64,000 nt of DNA from Arsukibacterium sp. GTDB taxonomy: Bacteria > Pseudomonadota > Gammaproteobacteria > Enterobacterales > Alteromonadaceae. The DNA is taken from assembly GCF_018402695.1 (NCBI RefSeq), contig NZ_JAGYIM010000024.1, positions 310,001-374,000 on the forward strand. Direction: 5' to 3'. Numbering within the stretch: position 1 is the stretch's first letter; every line of letters starts with the position of its first letter. The translations under genes were made by a program, and so were the position numbers. Under the pieces are notes generated by a model. The model was not told the origin of the DNA, searched no databases, and was given only the letters and a program-made list of their open reading frames with translations. This document shows, in pieces, positions 16,475 to 25,065 of this stretch.

Positions 16475-16996
16475 TTAATCCAGACTGCATACACCTGTAA
16501 CCCCATGAGGGTGCTCAGGAAACTCTTGGTTCGGTAATTCGTAGGTTTTTTCCGGCTGTGTTAATTCACAGTTTAATTGTTGCAGTTTGCCGGTCAGCGT
16601 TGCTGCTGCGCCGGCATTCAAGGTGCTGTAGTACCAAAGCAAATAGCGTTGATTGTTGTGGTCGACATACAAGACCTGGCGTTTGGCGGTATCAAAAGCG
16701 CTACCTGGACGACGTGAACGAATTGATTTTGCAGCAAAACTGAAATTACCTTCGCCGTCAGTCAGGGTGTGATCCAGAAATTCCCGATGGTAAGTCAGTT
16801 CGCGGTAAACTTTAAGCTGAGTAACTGGCTGCCCGTTATAGGTAATTGTTCCGTTGATTGCAGGGGATAAATGCACATCATATTTTTTTAGCCAGTCAAA
16901 CATATTTGCGTTAACCTGCGATGACAATGTAAGTGAAATCAGTATGCTCAGTCGTGCCGTCAGCAACAATATTGGCCTGAATCTAACCAGCAGCAT
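16475..16996 (-). CDS. Small exported protein with a DUF6795-like beta-sandwich fold
   Basis: A 173-residue product with an N-terminal hydrophobic signal (LLLTARLSILISLTLSSQVNA). The mature part, SPAINGTITYNGQPVTQLKVYRELTYHREFLDHTLTDGEGNFSF shortened here to its key elements, has the pattern of carboxypeptidase-regulatory-like domains: a G-x-I-x-Y-N-G-x-P-V opening and a T-D-G-E-G-x-F-x-F turn. I assign it tentatively to DUF6795. ATG 16996 is preferred over TTG 17002 because GGAG lies about 10 bases before it. It is the first gene of a two-gene transcript with the class 3 lipase. A periplasmic inhibitor or chaperone of that lipase is a reasonable inference, not shown by sequence. Confidence 0.62.
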   Translation of the reverse strand: MLLVRFRPILLLTARLSILISLTLSSQVNANMFDWLKKYDVHLSPAINGTITYNGQPVTQLKVYRELTYHREFLDHTLTDGEGNFSFAAKSIRSRRPGSAFDTAKRQVLYVDHNNQRYLLWYYSTLNAGAAATLTGKLQQLNCELTQPEKTYELPNQEFPEHPHGVTGVCSLD

Positions 16997-17104
16997 AGCC
17001 AATGCACTCCGGCGAAAATAACGTTGCTAAAATATATCAAATAAAAATTAATTGTAAACTTATTATTTTTGAAATTTTGATGAAATAAGAAAGAGAGGGA
17101 CAAA

Positions 17105-17126
17105 GCCGGACTTTTTTCTGTCCGGC
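17105..17126 (-). terminator. Hairpin downstream of the GST gene
   Basis: GCCGGAC (17105-17111) pairs with GTCCGGC (17120-17126) around an eight-base loop. It begins just after the end of the minus-strand GST gene at 17141 and its transcript side continues with CTTTGT, a weak U-tract. Confidence 0.6.
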
Positions 17127-17140
17127 CAGCTTTAATCAGC

Positions 17141-17764
17141 TTAAGTGGCTGCTGTTAGCAGCGCATCATCCAGCTTGTTAGCGCGAATAGCGGCTTCCCG
17201 GGCATACAGGCGCTGCACATATTCAGTAAAAGCGGGACGCGCTTCCACCGTTTTAAATTGCATTCCCCAGCCAAGATGGCTACCGACGTAGACATCTGCC
17301 GCAGTAAATTGCTCACCACAAATATAGGGGCCATTGTTAAGTGCCGTTTCCAGCGTATTCAGCATATCCTGATAAAAACCGCAGCCAACCGCCTGCACAT
17401 TATCATCATCAATCCGCCAGTCATATGCTTTTGCTGTGGTGGCCATTTCCATCGGCCCTGCCGCGAAGAACAACCAGCGATAATAGATGCCGCGCTCTGG
17501 GCTGTCAGTGGCCGGCGCCAGATGTTTCTCAGCGAAATAGTCCGCCAGGTAAGCACATATTGCCGCGGTTTCAGTTACCACGACATCACCATGGGTAATA
17601 ACCGGTACTTTTCCCAGCGGGTTCAGCGCCAGAAATTTTGCTGACTTGATGTCAGCGCCATACTCCAGCACTTTTACAGTGTAAGGTACGTTTAACTCTT
17701 CCAGCAGCCAGCGAATAATCCGGCCGCGAGAATTAGGGTTTGTATATAAAGTCAGTTGCAGCAT
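17141..17764 (-). CDS. Glutathione S-transferase
   Basis: A 207-residue cytosolic GST. The N-terminal thioredoxin-like domain (LTLYTNPNSRGRIIRWLLEELNVPY) has a serine/arginine at the position that activates glutathione, followed by NPLGKVPVI with the cis-proline and TETAAICAYLAD with the gamma-glutamyl-binding E-T/S pair. The C-terminal helical domain includes GPYICGEQFTAADVYVGSHL, the N-capping motif of the family. AAGGA precedes the ATG. It is divergent from a WYL-type regulator, with an operator-like palindrome between them, so its expression is probably controlled by that protein. Substrate unknown. Confidence 0.9.
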   Translation of the reverse strand: MLQLTLYTNPNSRGRIIRWLLEELNVPYTVKVLEYGADIKSAKFLALNPLGKVPVITHGDVVVTETAAICAYLADYFAEKHLAPATDSPERGIYYRWLFFAAGPMEMATTAKAYDWRIDDDNVQAVGCGFYQDMLNTLETALNNGPYICGEQFTAADVYVGSHLGWGMQFKTVEARPAFTEYVQRLYAREAAIRANKLDDALLTAAT

Positions 17765-17872
17765 GTTTCTGTTCCTTGTTGGTTAATAACATCAGAATGT
17801 TGCGGCTAATCAGCATAATTGATAGCACAATTACCCTGGTTTACCGTGCGAACAACCCACTTTACTTGCCAG

Positions 17873-17891
17873 TAGGACAGATTACGTCCTA
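17873..17891. promoter_or_regulatory. Palindrome TAGGAC-N7-GTCCTA, candidate WYL-regulator operator
   Basis: TAGGAC (17873-17878) and GTCCTA (17886-17891) are perfect arms. The site lies 63 bases before the WYL-regulator start and 109 bases before the GST start, in their shared 190-base promoter region. AGGAC-type palindromes next to YafY/WYL genes are a recurrent arrangement; binding here is inferred. Confidence 0.6.
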
Positions 17892-17954
17892 GTTGTTTGC
17901 TATATTTGCTGGCAGGTTAACCGTACCGAGTCAGACAATGCAAAAAGAGGTGGA

Positions 17955-18908
17955 ATGGTGAGTGCGCCGACGGTCCGGGTGCTGAGTTTGCTGGAGCTGT
18001 TGCAGTCTAATAATCAGCTTAGCGGCAGCGAGTTGGCCAGCCGGCTAGGAGTAGATAAGCGAACGGTCAGGCGCTATATCCGGGTGCTGGAAGATTTGGG
18101 TATTCCGGTAACCTCAGTGCAAGGTTGCAGTGGCGGCTATATGCTGGTGGCGGGCTATAAATTGCCGCCGATGATGTTTACCAATGAAGAAACGCTGGCG
18201 TTGTCACTTGGCCTGTTAGCAGCGAAGAACCTGAGACTGGCAGATACCGAAGCGGCAATAAGCGGAGTGCAGGCTAAGCTGGAACGGGTCATGCCAGCGA
18301 AACTGAAGTCGCGGGCCAGAGCGATAGCCGGCAATATTAATATCATGCTGCCGGAGGCTGCGACTGACACCCCGCGCCAGCATCTGGAGCCACTGCTTAA
18401 TGCTATTGAGCAGCAATGCTCAGTAGTCATTAGTTATGCTGCCAATCAACAGCAACCAATAACCCGTCAGATAGACCCCTATGGTTTGCTGTTTCGCCAG
18501 GGGCACTGGTATATGAGTGGCTATTGTCATTTACGCCAGGCGCTGCGTACTTTCCGGCTGGACCGATTACAGCATGTCGAGCCGCTCGCTGATAGTTTTA
18601 CCCGGCCGGCTGACTTTAACAGTGCAGAGCACTTTCAGCACAGTCTGAACAATATGCCAGGTAACCTGGATGTGCAGGTGCTATTACAAACAGAGCAACG
18701 CACAGCAGCAGAAGTGTTAGGTGCCATGGCCAGTATGCTGAAACCGCAGAATGGGGGCTTGTTGCTTAGCACCCGAACGGACAGCAGCGACTGTTTCGCT
18801 TTGTGGTTATGCCAGTTGCCTTTTGCTTTCAGTATAATTCAGCCGCCAGAACTGAAACAGGCGCTGAAGCGTCATGCTGATAAATTATTGAAAATTGCTG
18901 AGTGTTAG
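17955..18908 (+). CDS. YafY-type HTH/WYL-domain transcriptional regulator
   Basis: A 317-residue regulator. Residues about 8-60 form an HTH_11 winged helix (LLELLQSNNQLSGSELASRLGVDKRTVRRYIRVLEDLGIPV, key turn SRLGVDKRTVRR) and residues about 140-215 a WYL domain with DPYGLLFRQGHWYMSGYC and FRLDRLQ. GAGGTGG precedes ATG 17955. WYL domains bind small ligands or nucleic acids and many YafY-type proteins repress a neighbouring detoxification gene. The divergent GST and the TAGGAC palindrome between them fit that pattern. The ligand is unknown. The gene is followed by 158 bases with one REP-like hairpin. Confidence 0.9.
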   Translation: MVSAPTVRVLSLLELLQSNNQLSGSELASRLGVDKRTVRRYIRVLEDLGIPVTSVQGCSGGYMLVAGYKLPPMMFTNEETLALSLGLLAAKNLRLADTEAAISGVQAKLERVMPAKLKSRARAIAGNINIMLPEAATDTPRQHLEPLLNAIEQQCSVVISYAANQQQPITRQIDPYGLLFRQGHWYMSGYCHLRQALRTFRLDRLQHVEPLADSFTRPADFNSAEHFQHSLNNMPGNLDVQVLLQTEQRTAAEVLGAMASMLKPQNGGLLLSTRTDSSDCFALWLCQLPFAFSIIQPPELKQALKRHADKLLKIAEC

Positions 18909-19019
18909 CCAGAGATATTAATTAATACCGTAACCAATATAGAAAAATATAAATGGTAAAATTGCTGGTGTACTATCAGAGGCAGGTTTATACGAAGTGT
19001 GTAACGATAATATAAGGAA

Positions 19020-19047
19020 AAGGGCGCAGTATTGCGCCCTTACGTTG
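19020..19047 (-). repeat. REP-like hairpin, also a terminator for the lipoprotein gene
   Basis: Read on the minus strand this is CAACGTAAGGGCGCA, loop ATAC, TGCGCCCTT, then TTCC. The 9-base stem follows the minus-strand lipoprotein stop at 19067, consistent with a terminator. The head CAACGTA and the GGCGCA stem recur at 25918-25943 and 26800-26824, which suggests a repeated genomic element. Confidence 0.6.
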
Positions 19048-19066
19048 AACTAGGTGATTATCACTA

Positions 19067-21103
19067 TTACAGTGGGTGAGAGGAATTTATCCTCACTTTG
19101 CCTCGTAAAGCGGGGGTTGAACCTTCACAGTGCTGAACGAAGTCTACCGCCAGACTTGTAACTTCGAAAAGATTTTCACCGTAGTCGTTCGTGATTTCAG
19201 TGAACTCAATTTCAAATATCTCAAACCAACCTGACTGGGTATTACAGCCCCGGCCATCGCCAAAGAAGTCTATACCATTGCCCCCAGCAGGCTTAAATGC
19301 CGCTCTGGTCGCATTCTGATAAAGGCCAGGCTGCAGCTCGGTACCCTCTGCCGTCGCTAACTCAAGAAACCACCACACATTATCCTGGTTATATTGCCCT
19401 TCGTAATTTACGCTAAGCTTGCTTTTATTACCCATTGCGGTGTTGAACTGGCCGAAATTTGTGGTCAGAAAACGGGTTTGACCTTGTCCAATATAATCTC
19501 CTTTATCGCTCTCGTAATACAGCACGTCAGTATCACCGGAGTTATATAACAACTCCACTTGTGTAGTGTGACTGCGACCAAGTGTATCTGTGACGGTTAA
19601 ACCGATGAGAAGCAACTGACCCGGGTCGACTTCCGGTACTGTAAAGCTTGTCGATATAGCGTTAGGGGCATCGAATACCACCCCAAAGTCGGTCAGCTCG
19701 TGCCACTGATATGTCACCGTCAACCCCTCGGCGATAATAGACTCTGAAGCAGATAACGTGGGGACCGAATCGGCAGAAACTGCAACTTTATCCTTTGTGA
19801 TAACGGCGCGGATAGCGTTGTTGACAGTAAGATCCTGTCCGTAATAGTGATAATAAGTTACACCCAGCTGGTTGATTGCTTCAAAACTGCCAAGGCGATA
19901 GGTGGCACCCGGTTCAAGGGCTGTTTTCGGTGTAATATGGACTAAAGCGCCCTCAATAACTGCTTCTGCGCCAATGTCAGCGTAACCCCACTCAGTATTG
20001 CTAAAGAAGTTGTTTAGAGACTGACTATTTATCGAGGCCACCGGCCGCGAAAATAGAAATGTAACTGTACCAAGGGTCGGGAAGTCATTGAGATTATTAC
20101 CGTCGATCGTGCCGATAAGGTCAAAATTATCATGCCGGAAGGTGCGAATATTCTGATTGGTCGTTAAACCTGGCCAACTCCAGTAAGTGCCTTCAGTAAA
20201 AGAGTTCCAGTAGTACAACATACTGTCACTTTGATTAAATTTTAAGTTCGCCAACTCAGAATTCACAACCTGATTAGCACTGATAGCAAGCAAATTGTTT
20301 TGACTGTCCGTTAATTCAATCTGCCCCTGATGCGGGTACTCACCAAGGTAGCCCTGCAAGGGAACTGATGTTCTAACAGTTAAATACTGGCTAAACTCGT
20401 TAAACGTTATGCGTCCCTGGTAATCATTCCGATAGAGCGCAGTCATCAAATCAAGCTCGCTACTTAATTGAAACTGACTCAGAGTAAAAATATCACCGTC
20501 ACTCGATGTAAACCGCACCTGAGAGCCCAGCGGTTTTACCTGGATACGTTTTAACAAATTATCAGTAATGAAGGTCACGTTTACTGTATCAAGCACGGTA
20601 ATTTCCGGATACCCTTTGAAAACGACTTTACTAAGGTCGACGTTCATTGTCAGGGTATCGCCGTTCGCAGTTTGTTGCTGGTTAGTAATAGTAAGCGTAA
20701 CTTCGCCAGTTAATACGGCATCCAGAGCTGTCACCTGACAATCGTCCAGCTGGTCAGTTATAACACTGCCAGTAGTGAGGGGGAGCCCCGTATTTAAACT
20801 GATGGTGCGGCCACCGCCATTTTCACAAAGCTGAAATTGCCCGAATGGGAAACTTTGCTGGATAGCAAGGGTATCGGTGTAATGAGCAATTTGCAGCATA
20901 CTTTCCGGTAGGTTCACGGCAACAGTTGCGAATGCATCGAGCTCACTTGAATTAATAAGGATTGGAGGTAATGGATTACTCCCACCAGATCCACTGCCTG
21001 AGCCTCCACCGCCAGTCGGTGGGCTACTATCACTGCTACCACCTCCGCAGCCAGCCAGCAATAACATCAAACTAAATAAACATCCTTGCCAAGTACTACT
21101 CAT
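19067..21103 (-). CDS. Large lipoprotein of unknown function
   Basis: A 678-residue protein with a clear type II signal: SLMLLLAGC, lipidated cysteine at about residue 19, then a Gly/Ser-rich linker (residues 20-47) that would hold the domains away from the membrane. The remainder is beta-rich. Residues about 450-530 (VTYQWHELTDFGVVFD..., ISTSFTVPEVDPGQLLLIGLTVTDTLGRS) look like an Ig-like or PKD-like module. The last 150 residues have two cysteines that may pair (GRGCNTQ and VQHCEGS). I do not recognise a catalytic motif. AAGGAC precedes the ATG. A surface or periplasmic lipoprotein, perhaps a binding or adhesion module, is the limit of what can be said. Confidence 0.8.
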   Translation of the reverse strand: MSSTWQGCLFSLMLLLAGCGGGSSDSSPPTGGGGSGSGSGGSNPLPPILINSSELDAFATVAVNLPESMLQIAHYTDTLAIQQSFPFGQFQLCENGGGRTISLNTGLPLTTGSVITDQLDDCQVTALDAVLTGEVTLTITNQQQTANGDTLTMNVDLSKVVFKGYPEITVLDTVNVTFITDNLLKRIQVKPLGSQVRFTSSDGDIFTLSQFQLSSELDLMTALYRNDYQGRITFNEFSQYLTVRTSVPLQGYLGEYPHQGQIELTDSQNNLLAISANQVVNSELANLKFNQSDSMLYYWNSFTEGTYWSWPGLTTNQNIRTFRHDNFDLIGTIDGNNLNDFPTLGTVTFLFSRPVASINSQSLNNFFSNTEWGYADIGAEAVIEGALVHITPKTALEPGATYRLGSFEAINQLGVTYYHYYGQDLTVNNAIRAVITKDKVAVSADSVPTLSASESIIAEGLTVTYQWHELTDFGVVFDAPNAISTSFTVPEVDPGQLLLIGLTVTDTLGRSHTTQVELLYNSGDTDVLYYESDKGDYIGQGQTRFLTTNFGQFNTAMGNKSKLSVNYEGQYNQDNVWWFLELATAEGTELQPGLYQNATRAAFKPAGGNGIDFFGDGRGCNTQSGWFEIFEIEFTEITNDYGENLFEVTSLAVDFVQHCEGSTPALRGKVRINSSHPL

Positions 21104-21311
21104 TAAAATGTCCTTATATAGGTAAATTTTTTCGAAGTGTAATTCTAAAAAATGTAGCCGGCAATCAAAATGTTTTAAATTTCAACATGGCGTTAATTTT
21201 AAAATTTCTTTACTAGGTGTTTATTTTTTATGTTGCTGTTTTGTAGGAATATTTTATGGGCTAGGGCGTTTGGCTATGGGTTGGATCTAACTGGGAGATT
21301 GTTAAATAAAA

Positions 21312-21362
21312 AATAGCTTTAGAGAAAAAAGTAAACCGGACGAGCCGGTTGAGTAAGCTATT
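21312..21362 (-). terminator. Nested double-stem terminator after yajD
   Basis: Outer arms AATAGCTT (21312-21319) and AAGCTATT (21355-21362) are perfect and enclose a second stem AACCGG/CCGGTT (21334-21350). On the minus strand both stems are followed by T-runs (TACTTTTTTC and TTTTTTATTT). It lies 30 bases after the yajD stop. The rest of the 289-base gap holds only AT-rich promoter-like sequence for the lipoprotein gene. Confidence 0.65.
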
Positions 21363-21392
21363 AAACGCTATTATGCGCCAGTATAATTTGGG

Positions 21393-21731
21393 TTATTTTT
21401 GCTTATTCAGCAGCGCTTTTAAATCAGCGAAGGGATTATGGGTCGCTGCAGCCACTTTTTGTTCAGTGGTGCCACCATACAGCACAAATTCGTGGAATTT
21501 ATTGTGTTCGTTGTCATGGCAATAAATACACAGTAATTCCCAGTTACTTCCGTCCGCCGGGTTATTACTATGGTTGTGATCAATATGATGCACGGTCAGT
21601 TCGCGCAGGTTAGAGTGAACAAATTCACGGGCGCAACGGCCACATACCCAGGGGTACATTTTTAGTGCTTTATCACGATAGCCCTGTTCTTGCTGCTGAT
21701 AGGCCTGGGCGCCGATGCTGTTTTTACTCAT
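21393..21731 (-). CDS. yajD: YajD-type HNH nuclease
   Basis: A 112-residue protein of the YajD family. It has the zinc cysteines CGRCAREF and CIYCHDNEH framing an HNH core: LTVHHIDHNHSNNPADGSNWELLC, with catalytic H-H and the conserved asparagine, then a final histidine. The length is close to Escherichia coli YajD. HNH proteins of this size cut DNA; the physiological role of YajD is not established. The gene is monocistronic, followed by a strong terminator-like structure. Confidence 0.9.
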   Translation of the reverse strand: MSKNSIGAQAYQQQEQGYRDKALKMYPWVCGRCAREFVHSNLRELTVHHIDHNHSNNPADGSNWELLCIYCHDNEHNKFHEFVLYGGTTEQKVAAATHNPFADLKALLNKQK

Positions 21732-21812
21732 TACAGTCTGCTCTTTCCGGTTTCAGTTTTTACTGACACTAAGCATACCTCAGCTGCCGTCTGGCGACAC
21801 GGGTTTTCGGCG

Positions 21813-22493
21813 TCAATTCTGTCGGTAATCCTTAATGATGCTGCCATAGAGTCCCATTTCTGCCTCATGGCCCGGTTCGCGCCAGCTTTCCAGCAATGCC
21901 GCCTGATACCAGGCCTGCATGGCAGGTAGGGTCAGCAGGTGCTTAATATACGCCATGGCATTGTTGCTTAGCTTAAGATCATAACTTTGCACCCGAAATG
22001 CCACCGGGGCAAAAAACGCATCAACCGCGGTAAAAGAGGTTCCCGTCAGAAAGGGCCCGCCAAATTGGTTCAAGCCTTGTTGCCATAGCTCGTCCAGCCG
22101 CGCCAGGTCTTTTGCCAGCTCAGCGGGTGGGTTGTTTAACTGCACTCTGGCACCACAATTCATGGTGCACACATTGCGCAGGGTACTGAAGCCAGCATGC
22201 ATTTCACTGGCAGCACAACGGGCATAATTACGGGCTGCTGCATCTGCCGGCCAGACCCCAACATGCCGCTCGGCCAGGTATTCGACAATACCCAGCGATT
22301 CCCACACCACTGTATCGCCATCATGCAGGCACGGCACTTTTGCGGTCGGTGAGAACTGGCGGAAATTATCATAGTTGTCGACTTGAAACTGCTGTAATTT
22401 TTCGTCGAACGGAATACTCAGCTGTTGCATTAATAACCAGGGCCGAAGCGACCAGGATGAGTAATTTTTATTGGCAATAAACAGTTGATACAC
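21813..22493 (-). CDS. Glutathione S-transferase family protein
   Basis: A 226-residue GST-like protein. YQLFIANKNYSSWSLRPWLLMQQL at the N-terminus carries the conserved N-K-N-Y-S-S-W-S-x-R-P-W segment of one proteobacterial GST subgroup, then SPTAKVPCLHDGD (cis-proline) and WESLGIVEYLAE. The C-terminal domain includes FTAVDAFFAPVAFRV. The longest frame starts at ATG 22505, but a GGAGG lies inside its first codons and is ideally placed for the GTG at 22493, which also gives the start seen in relatives. Function unknown beyond the fold. Confidence 0.85.
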   Translation of the reverse strand: MYQLFIANKNYSSWSLRPWLLMQQLSIPFDEKLQQFQVDNYDNFRQFSPTAKVPCLHDGDTVVWESLGIVEYLAERHVGVWPADAAARNYARCAASEMHAGFSTLRNVCTMNCGARVQLNNPPAELAKDLARLDELWQQGLNQFGGPFLTGTSFTAVDAFFAPVAFRVQSYDLKLSNNAMAYIKHLLTLPAMQAWYQAALLESWREPGHEAEMGLYGSIIKDYRQN

Positions 22494-22684
22494 AGGCACC
22501 TCCATGGCTAAGTTGCTAAAGATTACGCTGCTTGTAATTTGGCATCAAGTCGGACGATGGCTTAATTTCAGGCCATACCAGCTTAGTGTATCAGCTGGGT
22601 ATTGCAGAATAACCGCCAGGCCGTTTACATTAGGGACTGTTCTGTTGCCAGAAATGGCCCATTCGTCCGGCCCGGGGTTGAATC

Positions 22685-23602
22685 ATGCTAGCAAGACTGC
22701 TATTTCTTTCACTGCTATTACTGGGCAGCTATCTGCTGTTGTCAGCCTGGTTTGCTGCAGAGCGGCCACAGCCGCAAGTAGTGAAACAAATAGCAGAAAA
22801 AGCCCTGCGTCAGCAATTGTGTCAAACCCCGGTACTCTGGCGCGTTGGCCAGCTTGACCCCGCTTTTGCGCTAACAGCTGAGCTAGCCGAGCAGGCCGCC
22901 CATAATGCGGCGAGTGGGTGGAACAGGGCGGCAGGACAGGAGCTTTTCCGACATGACAGCGTACAAGGTTTCCCAATAAATTTTCATTATGACGAGCGTC
23001 AGCAGCAGATGCTGCAGCAGGCAATGCTCGAGCGTAATATTCAGCGCTACGATAGCAACATCGAGCAGCGGGCGGCAGCTTTGCAGCAGCAGAGCGAGCA
23101 GCTTCAGCTGCGCCACCGTGATTTTAGCCAGCAAAACCAGCAGTTTGCGGCGGATATCGCTGCATTTAGTCAGCAAGCGGCCAACGCCAGCCAGGCTAAT
23201 CTGGCGGCGCTGCAACAAAAACAGCGACGGCTTGAGCAGCGCGAGCAGCAATTGCAACAACAGGCACAGCGCCTAAATGAACAACACGCACAATTGCAAC
23301 GTGAGCAAGACTATCTTAATGACACCGTAGCGGATCGCAATGCACTATTTTCAGATCAGCTGCCACCATTAGCCGCTGAAGTTGGTTTAATGGAAATTGT
23401 CAACGGTAGGCGTAACATGACTATTTTCGCTTACAGTACTGCAAATGCCTTGCAACTGACCATAAGCCACGAATTTGGCCACGCTCTGGGGCTCGGCCAT
23501 ACCGATAATGATACTGCAATAATGCATTACGCTCTTAATCTGCAGCAAACAGGCCCGACAGCAGAAGATGTCGCAGCACTGAAGCAGCAATGCGGCTTTT
23601 AA
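22685..23602 (+). CDS. Membrane-anchored matrixin-like zinc protease with a coiled coil
   Basis: A 305-residue protein. Residues 4-24 form an N-terminal membrane anchor or signal. Residues about 105-220 are a long Gln/Glu-rich coiled coil. The C-terminus has the complete metzincin motif SHEFGHALGLGHTDND (H262, E263, H266, H272) followed by the Met-turn IMHY (M280). This makes a small M10/matrixin-like catalytic site at the very end of the chain. Only about 85 residues follow the coil, so the catalytic domain must use N-terminal segments (around NFHYDERQQQM) too, meaning the coil is an insertion. Substrate unknown; orientation suggests a periplasmic active site. Confidence 0.8.
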   Translation: MLARLLFLSLLLLGSYLLLSAWFAAERPQPQVVKQIAEKALRQQLCQTPVLWRVGQLDPAFALTAELAEQAAHNAASGWNRAAGQELFRHDSVQGFPINFHYDERQQQMLQQAMLERNIQRYDSNIEQRAAALQQQSEQLQLRHRDFSQQNQQFAADIAAFSQQAANASQANLAALQQKQRRLEQREQQLQQQAQRLNEQHAQLQREQDYLNDTVADRNALFSDQLPPLAAEVGLMEIVNGRRNMTIFAYSTANALQLTISHEFGHALGLGHTDNDTAIMHYALNLQQTGPTAEDVAALKQQCGF

Positions 23603-23615
23603 GCGTGGACGCTTG

Positions 23616-23652
23616 ACAGCTTAAGGTGATGCCATGATGCTGAAGCTGTTTT
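23616..23652 (+). terminator. Hairpin between the matrixin and MFS genes
   Basis: ACAGCTT (23616-23622) pairs with AAGCTGT (23643-23649), followed by TTT. It lies 14 bases after the protease stop. A smaller AAGCG/CGCTT hairpin overlaps the stop itself. Moderate support only. Confidence 0.4.
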
Positions 23653-23673
23653 CATAGCAATGCAGAGGATGCC

Positions 23674-24960
23674 ATGCCACGTCAGGGTGCAACCAGATCA
23701 GTTATCTGGCATGTATTTATTATTATATTGGCAGGTGAGCTGATTTTTGCGTTGCCCTTTCACCTGGCGCGTTTTTTTCGCCCGACCTTTTTGCAGGCGT
23801 TTGAGCTAAATAATGCTCAGCTTGGCGATATTTTTGCTGTCTACGGTGTGGTGGCCATGCTTTGTTATTTTCCCGGCGGCATTATTGCTGACAAAGTGGC
23901 ACCCAACCGCTTGATGAGTGTGTCCTTGCTGGCAACAGCGCTGGGTGGCGCTTATATGTGGACCGGGCCCGGTGTTACCGGTTTGGCACTGCTGTTTGGC
24001 TACTGGGGTTGCACCACCATTTTACTGTTTTGGGCGGCGATGATAAAAGCGACGCGGTTCTCTGCGCCTGCTACCCGCCAGGGCCTGGCGTTTGGCGTAC
24101 TTGACGGCGGCCGTGGCCTCGTTGCCAGTGTGTTTGCCAGTGGCGCAGTGTTGCTGTTGGGCCGTTATACAATATTGGCAGACGGTAACTTTGCCAGTGC
24201 AACCGAGGCGCTGGCGTCACTTCGCAGCCTGATTGTTTATTACAGTATGCTAACCGTGCTTACCGCTGGTCTGGCCTGGTTTTTTATCAGCAGTATCAGG
24301 GTGCAGCCTGAGACAGGGCAGCAAGCACCAACCTCCGCCAGGCTGGGCGAAACTTTGGCAAACCCACTGCTTTGGTTGCAGGCCGGCGTGGTAATCTGTG
24401 CTTATTGCGGCTATAAATCGCTGGATAATTACGGTCTGTTTGTGGTGCAATCCTTTAATTGGTCACAGCTGGAGGCGGCGCAATTTACCACGGCGGCCAG
24501 CTATCTGCGGCCGGTGGTGGCGGTGGCTGCGGGTTTACTGGCAGATCGGATCCGGGCCAGTCGTCTGACATTGGGGCTGTTTAGTGCGCTGGCCCTCAGT
24601 TTTGCCAGCATAGCGGCACTGACGGAACTGTATCCGGCAGTTATGCTGCTAACGCTAATGTTAGCGCTAACGTTTGTGGGCGTGTTTGCCTTGCGGGCCG
24701 TGTATTTTGCTCTAATTGATGAAAGCCGGCTGCGGCTGGGTGCTACTGGCACTGCGGTGGGTGTTATCTCATTGCTGGGTTTTACCCCCGATGTGTTTTT
24801 CGCGCCACTCACCGGACGCATGTTAGATAATCCGGACGGTGGTTTTGCCGGCTATTTTTTATTGATGGCACTGATTATGTTGCTTGGCACCCTGTGCGCG
24901 TGGTTGTTAGTCAATAGAATGAGCAAGAGGCGGGTGTTGGCATCGGCTAAGCCTGCTTAG
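23674..24960 (+). CDS. Major facilitator superfamily transporter (YihN/UhpC-like)
   Basis: A 428-residue protein with 12 predicted helices. The loop 2-3 motif appears as GGIIADKVAPNRLM, and a second one as GLLADRIRASRLT at the start of the second half, giving the duplicated MFS pattern. The sequence style (FFRPTFLQAFELNNAQLGDIFAVYGVVAMLCYFPGG) resembles the organophosphate/YihN-like branch. Substrate is not predictable. GAGG precedes ATG 23674. Neighbours give no clue because both sides look like independent units. Confidence 0.88.
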   Translation: MPRQGATRSVIWHVFIIILAGELIFALPFHLARFFRPTFLQAFELNNAQLGDIFAVYGVVAMLCYFPGGIIADKVAPNRLMSVSLLATALGGAYMWTGPGVTGLALLFGYWGCTTILLFWAAMIKATRFSAPATRQGLAFGVLDGGRGLVASVFASGAVLLLGRYTILADGNFASATEALASLRSLIVYYSMLTVLTAGLAWFFISSIRVQPETGQQAPTSARLGETLANPLLWLQAGVVICAYCGYKSLDNYGLFVVQSFNWSQLEAAQFTTAASYLRPVVAVAAGLLADRIRASRLTLGLFSALALSFASIAALTELYPAVMLLTLMLALTFVGVFALRAVYFALIDESRLRLGATGTAVGVISLLGFTPDVFFAPLTGRMLDNPDGGFAGYFLLMALIMLLGTLCAWLLVNRMSKRRVLASAKPA

Positions 24961-25065
24961 TGGATGGATTAATAACTGAAACTACTAATTATCAGGCGGG
25001 CCGGGTCGTAAAATATCCTACCGACTGTTCTAGCCTGTTTCTTATCACCTAATAACAGGAGAGAT

